NCBI GenBank assembly: GCA_023053575.1
Contig: JAKZAP010000014.1
Span: 10,292,001 to 10,356,000, forward strand
Source of the DNA: Branchinecta lynchi
Taxonomy: Eukaryota > Arthropoda > Branchiopoda > Anostraca > Branchinectidae
Direction of reading: 5' to 3'
Length of the DNA stretch: 64,000 bases
Positions 1 through 12,022 of this stretch are shown piece after piece. Made by a program: the position numbers and the translations under genes. A model generated the notes under the pieces. The model had not been told where the DNA came from and did not search any database. It was given only the letters and a program-made list of their open reading frames with translations. Each line of letters opens with the position of its first letter. Positions within the stretch are counted from its first letter, which is position 1.

Positions 1-180
1 AAAAACGAGATTTTAGGTTTTTTTCTTGATCAGATAGTTATCCCTCTAAGACAAAGTGCGAGGGATAAATACAATTTCACGAAAGTGAACTGAAATATCC
101 GAAAATTTTCTTTATCCCTCGCACGTCATCTTAGAGGTATAGCTAGCTGACCAAGAAAAAACCCGAAAATCTCGTTTTCC
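1..180. mobile_element. Foldback (hairpin) element, probably cut by window edge
   Basis: Bases 1-70 and 110-178 are imperfect inverted repeats: AAAAACGAGATTTT and TGCGAGGGATAAA on the left recur as complements at the right end. The loop is about 40 bases. No coding capacity. Confidence 0.75.
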
Positions 181-469
181 TATTTTTGTCTGCAATGTTT
201 CACAACCTTGCATTTGCTTACTTGCCCCTGGAACAGTCAAAACTGAAATTGAAAAATCAATAACCTAATCCATACCACAACAGCAAAACAAGAACATATA
301 CCAGAAGTTAAAGCCTGTAATTCTATTCTTGTTGTAAGTTTCGGAGGTCGAACCGACTACCCCCCCCCCCCCCCCCCTCGCGGGATCAGGCCCTGACTGC
401 CTCCGACTTTTGCTGAAAGTATTATTTTTTTATTTTTTTTTCTTGTTCTTTTCCTGAAACATTTCGGAC
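181..469. other. Gene-free stretch
   Basis: No gene is seen; the stretch holds a C homopolymer at 361-377 and a T-rich tract near 420-440. Confidence 0.5.
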
Positions 470-655
470 CAGGCCCGTATCCAGGAATTTATTTCGGGGG
501 GGGGGGTGCCTTTCGGGGGGGGGGGGGGTTATTGCCTGCTGGTCGGACAAAAAAGTACAAAAAACACATAGATCAGAGGGGAAAGCCTATAAAAATGATT
601 ATTTTTGTCTGCTGGGTCAACCCCCTAACCCTCCCCCCCCCTGGATACGGCCTTG
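470..655. mobile_element. hAT-type MITE, family A, copy 1
   Basis: Ends CAGGCCCGTATCCAGG and CCTGGATACGGCCTTG are near-inverted repeats, and the element is flanked by a perfect 8-bp duplication TTTCGGAC (462-469 and 656-663). The 8-bp duplication and CAGG terminus fit the hAT superfamily. The 186-bp element carries several G and C homopolymer runs and no ORF of its own. Confidence 0.85.
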
Positions 656-663
656 TTTCGGAC

Positions 664-2789
664 AGTAATGGAAGTAATGCAACGTTGAAACTTCTGGATG
701 CCGTAACTGGCTGTAATAGAAGAAACATGGCAAACACAGAGCAGTTTATCGAAAAGGTTAAAGGTTTTTGGCCTTTTTTCGCTTGAAATTACAACTGCGC
801 CCGGTATTTCGCAATAGGTTTTTGTATGCTTACATTTATTTATTTTAATATGCTTCTGATTACGGATCAAATTCAGATACGATAAGGTTAGGAAACGTCT
901 GAAGTAACGTACCTCTTTTATACTTTTTTTTCAAATATACTAATTTTTAAATACTCAACAGGATGCTTTTTTAATACGACTACTGTATTTTAGTAATGGA
1001 AAATATACAAACTGACATGTTAACGTTTGAAATCAAGGGATAAATGCTATCCCATCGTGCTATAGAAGTCCAATTTGGGTTCCATATGATACTTCAAGCG
1101 TGAAAACTCTGAACATTTTGCACCTTTAAACGCCCACAGCTAGGTTCAATGTTTGTACAAACCACAACCTTCAGCTCCTGGCCAAGAACGCCAAAAATCG
1201 GCCAATCGCAATAAATTACGGAGCTTTTCCTGGTTGAGCGAGATAAAAAAGAAGAAGAAGTATAACTAAAAACATATGCACTCGAGCAATAAAAAAATAA
1301 ATAAAAGGTGAGCCTCTGCATCAGAAACAGGTTAGCATACCAGTTGGCGGTTATAACCCATAGCGAGAGGAGGGAGGAGGTGCCTCATGGCGGCCCCGTG
1401 CCTCCGGCCTGCCTTCGTTCCTCTTGGAGGAGGGGGGGGAGGGAGGGAGGGGGGAATCTAATTTAAACTTTGTCTCTTGATGTTTCTTAACTTGAGGTAC
1501 AGCTTCGGGTTCAGGTTCGTTTATTAATCACATATGGCAAGTTCCAAATAATCCTGAATCATTTCATAGCAGACAGCATATTCGATGGCCATAAACGACA
1601 TTATATATTAATCTAATGATGTACATTCGTAAATGGGGACGACAATAACAAGCAACCTCCATCCGTTACAAAAAATGGAACTAGCAAGTAACCTCCACAA
1701 CAGGACAAATAAAAAGACGAGACGACCAACAGTCGACACTCGAAGAACGAACCACCAATTTTAGTAAGTTAACACACGAGTACGTGTTTCCATATCAATA
1801 ACAATAAAGGCTTTCGTTTTGCCAAAATGACGAACCATAAAGGAACAAATACAATACAATCCACATCTCGATGTTTCCTTATCTTATCCTTATCTATAGT
1901 TTAAAAAAAATCTATAATACTACAATAAATATTAGACTACAATGGAAAGTTAAAAAATACAGACAACAATAACGAAGATACAAAGAAGGGAGACCAGTAG
2001 GGTTTCTGAAGGTAGCATTGGTCCATAGAAAAAGTTTTCTTTAGTTCTTTTAATTTTTTTTTTTAGTTTAAGTGTCCGTTTTTTGTTATTGCCAATTCCA
2101 TGGCCTCAGACTCTTTCTGCCAAAAAGGTTATGTGAGCGATTACGGAAGCTTGTACAAGGAAGCTTGTACAGTGGTGCCGATCAAGAGAGTAACCGCTCG
2201 AAATTATACAACCTAACAAGTCAATACTCAACCAAACGCTCCTCCGCCTTGCGTACTGTTCGGCAGAAGATCGAGAACAATCACAAGTAGGCGGGGAGTA
2301 ATTATCTAAAGCCCACTTAAAAATAACAAGCCCTTCAGTTCAATCTTCCCACTTGAAAACATCGATCCGAAACAGGGACTTCCCTCCTCATTTGTCCCTG
2401 TTCTATGAACATGACACCACAACTTAATCTAACCATCTTGACCTCCTCGGGCAAATCTATTTCCTTTCTTGTAATAAATCTAAGTTCCTGTTGAACAAAA
2501 GACCTCAAAACGGTAATCAAGTGACGTCGCTTTCTCGTCCTGCTTACGCACGTTCCCTACGCCCCCGCATCGAAGCCGGGAAAGCGAAAAGAGACGCCGG
2601 TCTCCAGGAGACAAATCGGTCCCGGAGTCAGCGACGAAATCTATGAGGATATTCCAACTTCTAAGAAATACCTGACAAGCATGGAAAATCGGAGAATTCT
2701 TGTTTTAAGAGGGCCTAAAAATACGCCGTTCCTTATACTAAATAACAGCTAAAAATGGAAAGTCAGCTACAATGTTCGACAGCGATATT
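664..2789. other. Gene-free stretch, left part of window
   Basis: Nothing convincing is coding here. It contains a purine-rich AGGGAGG/GGGGGAGG tract at about 1365-1450 and AT-rich sequence at 1540-2060; short open frames show no family signature or splice support. Confidence 0.5.
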
Positions 2790-2945
2790 TCTCCATCTGT
2801 CAGCACGGTAACTCTCGAAGGGGTCAAGATATTTTATCCAAACACTGTGAGGATCCATTAGGTCAAAGTACAGTCGAGTTTGTAGATGGGCCCTGTAGCC
2901 CATTATTTAGGGGTGGGAGGGAGTTTAAATTAAGGGACGAAGAGC
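2790..2945 (+). repeat. Partial copy of the GGGATCCC/(GGAC)n repeat family
   Basis: Shares CAGCACG(G/A)TAACTCTCGAAG, then AGATGGGCCCTGTAGCCC and ATTTAGGGGTGGGAGGG, with the copies at 27.8, 23.5 and 5.3 kb. Neither end nor tandem array is present. Confidence 0.6.
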
Positions 2946-4847
2946 ACTCCTTGGCAAGTGTCCCACGTCAGGCTAGAAGAAACGAAGCTGAAATCAAAAT
3001 TTCTTCCAGTCCAGCAACAGCTTAACGAGGCCGAAATATCGCTGTCGACATCGGAGCTGACTTTCAGCCATTGTTTAACACATGTTTCGCAGTCAGCTTG
3101 GGCTCAGGGAGTATTTATACACCGTTTCTGTCTCAAACAAATTCATCTCTGTATATAATGATGTCAGGAACCTTTTCCTTCCCTCGAAAGTGACACAATT
3201 ATTGACAAAAACACAAATAGTAACTTCCTTTAGGTTGCTACTCGCAAATGGCGAACGTCTTTGGTCACCATCTAGATACCGTTCGGCGACGCCGGGCTTA
3301 TTTTTTGTCCAAGAGAATAATGAAGCATCACTGGATAATTAACGTTACAAAGAGTAACGTCCTGCATTCAATAAGTTCATCACTGCGAATATTTTCCGTG
3401 TCTTCTTTTATTTTTATCTCTGTTCTTGCTCGAAATTGCTTCTTATACAGTATAAGAATGGTATGACTGAAATCTCGGCTGGTATTGCTATTGTCCAATA
3501 AGATTCGGTATGTTTGTGTCAAGTAGAAGCTGAAGATTCGACTAGGATATACTTACAGACTGAAGAAACTGGCAACTAAATTATTTACGATGGGAACCCA
3601 CGCTGGAATACGCTTCTTTGACTCGGTCAATTTCTGTTGGGCCAACAAAGAAAAGTAAACTGAACAAATACATTCTTGAATTGCCTCAACTGCAGGTCTC
3701 TGACAATCAATTTCTACCAAAATATTCCAATACGTTCGAGCATTACCGTGAAAACAGACGGACAGACAGAAGGGAACAGATTCACGATGTCATCGGTAGC
3801 TCACCCAACAGTATCTTAGAAATCTGTAACATCGATTCAGATGTGCTTATGGGACCAGACTGCACTGGTTCGAGAGGAACTGACTGCTGCCACAGCAAGT
3901 GGATGCAAAGTCCACGGTCCGAAGTTCTGTAATACGGAAAGAACATATGCCTACCTACCTAACTGTATGACAAAAGAGAGACCAAAAAGAACCCCAGAAC
4001 CCCATCTTTCAGCTGTTTATTCCCGTACAGCAAGAGGAAACACTCCGGTGTCTAGAACACCGAAGTTGAGGAAAAGCGTTAGCAAGGAAAAACAGGATTA
4101 CGGCAAGCAAATAAAAGATTACCGGAATACTGCCCGGATTCCTTTCATACGTGACCGGAATTCCGGGCTGCCTTTCACGAAAACTTTCAAAACTTCCCCA
4201 TCTGTTTGTCAAAGGCTCAATGGTCTCATTAGAAAGAGGAGGAAGAGAAAACCAGGAAGACGGATCATGATCGATTCAGTTTAAACTGCGCCACAAAACC
4301 CGTTCGTAGTCACCGACGACCTTACGAGTACTTGCTACGGGTTGCCTCCCAATAAAGCGAAAGGCATAAGCCTATCAGCTGACCTTCGTTGTTATGAACA
4401 TACGTTAATGCATGTTCGATAATGGAAAAGGCACTGTACAAAAAATGGGTTACCCTCAATCCTACAGATTTGGTCGGGAAATGCAGAGAATTCTAAGCTT
4501 GCTTGGGCAGAAAACAATAAAAAAGGAATGATAAATTAAGAACTTAATATTTGCTGGGAGCCAGGTGTTTCAGGTTTCCTTTGACTTTATTTTATTTAAA
4601 TTTTTGTTTGCACTCAGAACCGGGCATGAAAATTTGTTAAACTTGAAACTTTTCTTCGGGCGACGTTCAAAGAAGTATATCTTTACTGTGCTAAGCAATA
4701 ACAACGCTGAGAACCTTTATCATCCTCGGGTGCTGAGCGTCGAGCTTTCAGATTCGCAGACAGACATGACCGGACACAAAAATAGCAACTAGGACACACT
4801 AGCAAATCCAATAATCTATTCGTTTTCAAACTTCACACATATTCTGA
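2946..4847. other. Gene-free stretch with overlapping unconvincing open frames
   Basis: Open frames at 3618-3932 and 3841-4284 overlap in different frames and match no family. The motif GACGGACAGACAGAAGGG near 3760 followed by GATGTCATCGGTA suggests a decayed copy of the GGGATCCC family. Confidence 0.45.
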
Positions 4848-5535
4848 GGGGATCTTGCTTAACAAGACGTAAGGTTCCGATGGGATACCAAAAATCTAAT
4901 ATTTGATCCAGACAATTAGCTCTTGTCTTCGCCACGCTAATCATCTGAGAAAACCAAGTTAAAATATACCTGTATAAGCCATATCTATTTGGCAAAACTG
5001 ACCGGAACTTCCTGCTTTACTTCTGCGAAATTTCCAGTTTCGGTCGAATTCCGAGCAAACTACTTGTCCAGCAAAGAAAATAAATTCAGAAACAAATTCA
5101 GCGTAATATATTTTTATCCCTATAAAGATTATCTCATCAAATTCAAATTAACTTAATAAAGCTTTTAATTTTAACCAACTTTCCGGTTTTTGCCAGATTC
5201 CGGACGAACTACTTGTCCGGCGAGAAAATGGTTTTCATCATGTTCAGCATGTTTTCTTACCCCATAATTGAGTATCACATTAGCTGTTTATAAACATTTT
5301 GTTTACCCCTTAATTTGAACCCCATCCCCCACCCCTAAATATAGGGCTACAGAAGCCATCTACGAACTTGACCTTACCCTTGACTCAAAGACTCCTCACA
5401 CCAAATTTCATCAAAATATCTCATTCCCTTCGAGAGTTATCGCGATGACAGACGGACGGACGGACAGACGGACGGACGGACAACTTTTGCGATGTCATAG
5501 GTATCCCTCCACTTACGTTTTGGGATCCCAAAAAG
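4848..5535 (-). mobile_element. GGGATCCC/(GGAC)n element, reverse copy with a short tandem region
   Basis: Reading the minus strand, it begins with TTTTGGGATCCCAAAACGTA, then the (GTCC)n run (GACGGAC on the plus strand at 5450-5480), the AACTCTCGAAGGGAATGAG block, about two degenerate monomers with CCGGAATCCGG-like cores, and the other end with the ...CTTGTTAA terminus at about 4860. It has fewer monomers than the 27.8-kb copy. Confidence 0.75.
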
Positions 5536-5595
5536 CCAATCGCGATCATGCAAACAACTTTCGTATCCAAGCTATCGCCCGCATGATCTTTTAAA

Positions 5596-6123
5596 TGTCT
5601 AGAGGCCTAGCTAAAACCATTGTCAATGTTTTAACCAACACACCAACTCAACATGAAAGATTCGATAAGAGTACGTCATTACTATTACAGCTTCACTACG
5701 AACTACTAAGACATTCAACGACTAGAAGAAAGCGAAGATGTCAAACAAAGTTTTATCTGTTTCAAATTGACGAAGACGTCACTTATATTTCACAGAGCCC
5801 TCCTCGCAATGTCAGAAGTTTACTAACATCCAACACTAAGTTGAGCGTCCTTGTGCTAAATGATGCTGGAGATAGGCCTAAGCGGAAATCTATGTTATGG
5901 TCTTTACTTTCAGGAAATATAACACTTTAACCAACTTCACGTATTATTTCTCATGACAAAAATAACAGAGTTTCGACGACATTCAAAACAAGGATGCGCA
6001 TCCTGAATGAGTGTTATGAAACTGTAGTGTAAGGTACGTGACACGGACAAAGATTCGACACTGTCGAATGCGGACCAGTGTGCTTCGTTTGACATATATC
6101 AGTAAGGGTCGTTTCCTATTTCA
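5596..6123. other. Gene-free stretch before the candidate exon
   Basis: An open frame at 5595-5930 (+) gives no recognisable protein. No splice-supported upstream partner for the exon at 6124 was seen. Confidence 0.4.
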
Positions 6124-6331
6124 GCCCAACCGCCCACAGATAGAGATGCCCAAGATGACGGGTACGCGTGAGATGGAAATGTATACACACACGAGGCTAT
6201 TCGAGAGCGGCATTGACCCATCGGACACTCCAACGCTGACGCTAGGCCGTGGACCTGTCAAACAGAGGCAGCTGACGAAGTCCAACTCTAGCTTTCTCTA
6301 CGCTCGAAGTTACTCCTGGCAGGAGACTTAA
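6124..6331 (+). CDS. Candidate terminal exon of an unrecognised gene
   Basis: A pyrimidine-rich acceptor (GTTTCCTATTTCAG) precedes an open frame encoding PNRPQIEMPKMTGTREMEMY, THTRLFESGIDPSDTPTLTL and ending SNSSFLYARSYSWQET, then a stop. The residue composition looks like real protein, with Ser/Thr-rich phosphosite-like segments, but I do not recognise a family and no upstream exon was found. The stop codon lies within the TTAA at which a TTAA-bounded element begins, so any 3' UTR would be transposon sequence. It could also be chance. Confidence 0.3.
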
Positions 6332-6677
6332 AGCACCCCTCGCAGTGTTTACTGTTATGTTCCAGTATTTTATAACAGTTGAATACTGAAAAAGTAGACA
6401 GCGTTTCCAACAAAATACCCACAATTTTGGCTGTTTTAAGCCTTTGGTCAGCCGCGTTGCCTTCTAGCAAAAACAGGGGAAAATTTACATATCCATTTTC
6501 TTTGACGACGGAGATTCTCGAAAACAACCATCGGAAAAATGGTACGTACTGAAAATAGCGAAACAAGGCTAGCATGAAAATCAGTGAGTTGTCGTTAGAG
6601 GGGTTGAAATGTACCGTATGAAATTCGGGTCTCCTGGTTTTGGAACTGACGGAGCGATTACGGAAGCACATTGCATG
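6328..6677. mobile_element. TTAA-bounded element, family F, copy 1 (right end lost)
   Basis: Starts TTAAAGCACCCCTCGCAGTG and follows family F through TTTTGGCTGTTTTAAGCC, GAAAATAGCGAAACA and GTACCGTATGAAATT. The terminal GTCCTTTAA of the other copies is missing. The start overlaps the stop codon of the candidate exon at 6124-6331. Confidence 0.65.
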
Positions 6678-6725
6678 CCGATGAGTGTGATGAGTAAATG
6701 AGTAAGATATGAGTAATGAGTAATA

Positions 6726-6803
6726 TGAGTAAACGAGGTCTGTAGCATATGACTCGAGAGGTAACAAAGAAGATCCAGTAGAGGTATGATTCTTTTGAAA
6801 ATT
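6726..6803 (+). repeat. 78-bp direct repeat, left of ELL exon
   Basis: TATGAGTAAACGAGGTCTGT...GAGGTATGATTCTTTTGAA is nearly identical to 7056-7134. The pair, 330 bp apart, brackets the ELL exon at 6865-6981. A GAGTAA/TGAGTAA microsatellite precedes it (6680-6735). Confidence 0.8.
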
Positions 6804-6864
6804 CTGGCTGCGACGGATACTTTAAGTCAAGGAAGTCAAAGCAACGTACAAAAGACTGACTTAC

Positions 6865-6981
6865 CAATTCTTTTCGTTGTCTTCCTTGGCAACGACTAGT
6901 TTCTGACGCGTTCTTTCATACACATCATCACTTGCATTCACAGACATCCTAAGTGCTACCGAGCCGAGGGAATCCAGAGAT
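6865..6981 (-). CDS. ELL: ELL internal exon (end of the N-terminal ELL domain)
   Basis: Minus-strand acceptor CTTTCTCTTTGCAG, then 117 bp encoding SLDSLGSVALRMSVNASDDV and YERTRQKLVVAKEDNEKN, then donor GTAAGTCAG. The reading matches the ELL block LGS...ATDDSY..AR..MA.AEE; in other animals it is followed by a Cys and a VIKPGG-like segment. The exon ends with TG, consistent with a Cys codon completed in the next exon, as in insect ELL proteins. It starts with the third base of a codon, so it cannot join exon 2 (phase 0) directly. The next downstream exon was not found in the remaining 6.8 kb. Confidence 0.85.
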
Positions 6982-9900
6982 CTGCAAAGAGAAAGAGAAA
7001 AAAACAATCCATATTTTTAATTCAACCGCACGCTGTCACACCCTTAAGTTCTTATATGAGTAAACGAGGTCTATAGCATATAACTTGAGAGGTAACAAAA
7101 AAGTCCAGTAGAGGTATGATTCTTTTGAACACTGTCTAAATTTACCACTTGGGGCAAGGAGAAAAATATATCGGTAAAGCAAATGACAGAATTGGTCCTT
7201 ACTTCTGTCCTATGTGTGGTGATGAGGACGAAAGCGTAGTTCACTTGATGTGTGATTGTGTAGAACTGAATGAATTGAGAAAGGGGGTATTTGGTGAGAG
7301 AGTGTATAATGAAGAATGGACGGTAAGGATGACGATGGATGAATGTTTTGTTCCTGTCAAATTTCGGTAATTACATTCTATTCTATGCGGCCGAGCCAGG
7401 ACAACCAGCAACGGCTTCTGAGCCCCGAGAATGCGCTTCTGCAGAGAATGAGCAGAAAAGCGCCTAATTTCTGAATATTGGGAAGTTTAGCATTCAGTTT
7501 TTCCCCTCTAAAACAGTTAAATGGGAATGACAAATTATGAAATTAATATGAACAACTGCACTAGGCTATTTCGGACGCCGTAATTTGCAAAAAAGCAAAA
7601 AAATAAACAAAAATTATGTGTCTTTAATTTGGTTGTTTATACTCATTGCTGTGCACGAATATTTGCGCAAGTTTCAATTTCATAATATTCTTTGGCGATG
7701 TTCGAACTTTGGGCGACGTTCCGAAGTAACGCATCTCCGCTGTGGCACAAGTTAAGGCGGTGCTTAACCGATTAGAAAGCAGCATGCCTTCTTCGGCAAT
7801 GCAAACAAATTTCAGCCGACTAATCCAGATTTGCCTCAACCAAAAATGATTTACAGTCAGCTTGGCCTGAAGGAATCGAGAAAGGAAGTTTCGGAAACTA
7901 GTTATGGACAATTCCGTAAATTATACCATAAAGGTCTAAAAGATCTTGAGTTTTCCGGATTTCGTCTAAATTCGTCGGAGCCGAGATTCTGAAATAATTT
8001 TGTTCTACTATTTTTTCAAGAAAAGCCAATCGAAAATATACAGTGAACACAGGAACTACAACTTTTAGCTTTGGTGAAACAGTAACTCTGATGTTACGAT
8101 TAGTACTTTGTTGTTGTATTTTAGCGCCCTATTGTTTATTTCAATATTTGGTCCTTGGTTACCGTCCTTCAAACAAAGCCAAGGCTTCTTGATCATTTTC
8201 TATCAATCTTAAACTCCTTTTGTTTTGTGATCTTTTTTGGTACAGAACCCACGTTGTAAGTGCCAAAAAGTAGTGCAAAAGAGATGGGATACGTCAGCGA
8301 GGACTCGAAAGATGCGAAAGTGTCGAAACTTGTCCGACAGACTAGAAATAGGCTAATGTAGGTAAGGGAGAATTTTAATCTGACCCGTTCAATATAACAT
8401 CAGGGACTAAGGGAGGTGATTTGGGGGTGGGGTAGGGGGAATCGATAAGAATCGATTATTAAAATGATGGGATGCAAAGGATTTAGAGAATGAAACATGT
8501 TAGGAAGTTTCTCCAGTTAGCTTTTAAACGCTGGAAAGATTAGTGATGGTAATAAGTGATGTTAATAGTGTGGTCTTATCGATTTATTGCATGATGGCCT
8601 GATGGCTGTATATGCAAATAAATCATGAATTCATTATATCGGTAAATACAAATACTTATTTAAAGCCCACTTGTTCAGACTCTGCTTCGTTCAAAGGCCA
8701 AAACTAAAATAACAGTGTAACGATATTTCAAAGAAGCTAACTGATGGCGGATACAGGGACAAACCATAGTCAATCAGTATAAACTATTATCATGAACACA
8801 ACTGTACCCATTCTTTTTGCTATGTCCTAATGCCAACTACCGCTGTTCATTAAAAATCCAAATTCGTCTGTTACAACAGGTCAGTCAACCTCTTCCGCTA
8901 ACCAGTTATTGACTGCACTGACTAGTAAGGGGACTCTTCTCGAAGACGTGGCGATTTTTAAGCGTAAATGACATACATTACTGAAAATAATGTACACTGC
9001 CCAACATTCCGCTCCATTTTTTTTGCGTATTATTCATGTAGCCTTTCTCTTCGGTACTTCCTCCAATCTGTGCGATCCACAACAACGCTGTTAAGAGTAT
9101 TTTGTGTCGTTGGGAACCGAGAGTAGATGAGGTCAGTTTACAGAGAAATAATGTAATGCCTGCAGCTGGATTACGTGATTTTTATACGCTGATTTTTATA
9201 TATAAGTATCACAATGAGAGCCTTCCGGATTGTTTTGCAGGAATATTTTGTGAGAGGTCAGATGTTCATCTACACAATACTCGGATACGAGGAAATATTG
9301 AGGTTCCTCGTCTAGTTACAAGTAGGTCTTCCTTCTCCATTATTTACAGAGCTTCCAAGCTCTGGAATAAACTAATTAAAGGTAATAAGGAAATAGGTAA
9401 TTTTAACCAGTTCAAGTCTGATTTACGTATGGAGTTGCTCGGCAGGTATACCTTCGAAACTGATTAAATAAATTTTCCTCGGGTTGTTTTTCTGTAATTT
9501 TTATATAATATTCGTTTGTTGTTTGGGGGTCACGTAAGGTAATGTTTCTCCTTGATGTTTTTGTTTTCTTTTGGTATCGGTACATGGTCTCATTCTCCAT
9601 ACTCTCTCTTCTCTTCTTTTTGTTCTTACAAGTTAGCACAGCCTCGCAAGTTCTGCTTTTGTTGTGCTATTGAAAGCAAAATGCTTATTTCAATAAAACT
9701 GTTCTACTACTACCAGGCCCGTATCCAGGAATTTTTATTTCGGGGGGGGGGGGGGGGGGGGGGGGTTGCCTGCGGCCAGCACAAAAAAGTACAAAAAAGA
9801 CACAGATCAGAGGGAAAAGCCTATACAAATTAGTATTTTTCGGCGGGAGGGGGGGGGGGGTTTTCAACCCCCTACCCCCCCTGGATACGGCGTCGACTAC

Positions 9901-11991
9901 TACTACTACTACTAGGTGTTTTATTTTTGCGTATGGTTTCTTGTTACGTTTTTTTAAGCTTGCCCAGTTGGGATGCTTCCGAGTCGCGGCCACTAGATGA
10001 TTCATGGTCGTGCCGAGTCCTGGTTTTCGCAGTCAGATGCGACGTTTCTCTCTCACTGTGATACCCTTGACAACGCTAAAACGAATACAGCACCTCAGAT
10101 TTGTTTTAGCGATATTTCGCCCCTTCTTGGCATAAATATTCCTTCCGGCCCAAGTTGACTGCAAATCGTATTTGATAGACCATTCTTGGCAAGGGTCTGT
10201 AGCTCCAAGAAAAGATCCTGCAATCGCCAGAATAAAGGCGTAGTCTTGCCGTTCCCCCAGGATTCCTTTTGAGGGTGGAAACTTAACCATAGCCTATTAT
10301 CTTAGGCTCGTGACGTTTTCGTGACGTCATTCAAAGAATTAAATTAATGTTGCAGAGTATAGATTTGGTATCTGTAAATAGAGAGCCGAGCGGCCAGCGA
10401 GGCGCCTGACGCGTTTACAATTTGTAAACCGTTCTAGGGACTATCAGTTCCGTTAGTACATGGAAAATATAAGACTTATAGTCTGACGTCATGAGCCTTA
10501 GATAAACGGCTAAAGTTTAGTCAACACCCTTTTGAGTGGTCCCCGTGTTTTTGTTTCTCCCCGGGACTCACTCTCGGTATTCTCACCAGTTCCCACGGAC
10601 GGGGAATGCTCCGATTATCATCACCATCATAAAAAAGGACTCCCTTTCAGATTCGGAGGGGAATCACTCTTGGCTGATGTTGATGAAATGTAGAACTAAT
10701 TTAAAACAATCAGAACAAACAAAAACAAAGTGAATCCAGACTAATTTCATCAACTGCATATTTAGTTTCCGAACAAAATCCATTTTGGACGCATTCCCCG
10801 TGTTCTCATTGCTTTCCGTACGCGGAGTCCGCGTGGAGTTACTCCCTGTATTCTCGCCGTTTCCCTTGATCGCCTTAAAGGACGCCTCGCACTATTTACT
10901 CTTCAACTTAAAGTAATTTAAAATATTTGAATACTTTAAAACTATGATGTTCTTTCAACAGATAACACACGGTTTTGGCTGTTTTAAGCCTTATCCGAGA
11001 CCCCTTGACCTGCAGCGACAACAGGGAAACAATTTACATAACCATTTTTTCTGATGGAAAAACTTCTCGCAGACAACCATCGACAGCCTGATACACATCG
11101 AAAATAGCAAAACACGGCAAGTGAGAAAATCAGCGCGGTTTTCTTTGAGGGGTTGGAATGTACCGTACGAATTTGGGGTCTGCGGGTTTATAAATATATG
11201 GAGTCATCAGGGAAGTAGGTTGCATTAATATTATACGTAAGACAGGTCCTTTAAATCTCAGCCGACTTATCCGTTTAGTAGCACCAAACGGCTCGCAGCC
11301 AGTTTGGGCTGTAGAGTACTCAAGGGTGTAGGTACATGCACACACACAGGCCGATTTCCGGGTTTAGAAGTATATAGAGTGATTAGGGAAGTAGGTTGCA
11401 AGTTTCTTATTCGCTCCAACATCTCGACGCATCGCCTGCAGGTTTCGTACAATGACTCGAATATGAATATCCCTCCAGCCCGAGATGACCGAGATTCATG
11501 TTTGCCACTGCAAAACGGATACGTCAGCTACATTTTATTAGAGCTATATTTCGGCCCTTTTTGGCAAGGGCTTGAGCCTCTTCAGGCTCAAGCCGCTCAA
11601 CCTGGAAGATGAACGTGTGGTAAAACAACATTCTTTCTTAAATATCTGACTTTGTGAATTTCTTCCTGAAAACTGCTTGGAATTACAAATGAAATATAGC
11701 CCTAATATAATGTAGCCGAGGTAGAATATCTGTTTTGCAGTGTCAAAAATGACGCGAATCTTACCGGACTGTGTGTTCAAGTACCTTAAAGGACACCTCG
11801 CACTACTCAGTGGTTCTGCGCAAATGTTCCGAGACACTAGACATAGACATTTTTTTAATTTCATCAAAAACACATAAATTAAGCAAACAATTTACCATTA
11901 ACGGCCACTTGAAAGACAAAAAAAAATCCTGATTGTGGCCGTAATTCTAACCACCATGAATCCGCTATATCATTCCCTCCCCACCCTTTGG

Positions 11992-12022
<31 letters not shown>

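Noticed and set aside
3618..4284. Two overlapping plus-strand frames of 104 and 147 codons
   Set aside because: They overlap in different frames, match no family, and include degenerate GACGGACAGAC repeat sequence.
9552..10005. Gly- and Pro-rich frames across homopolymer runs
   Set aside because: Produced by G/C tracts of a MITE and a LINE tail.
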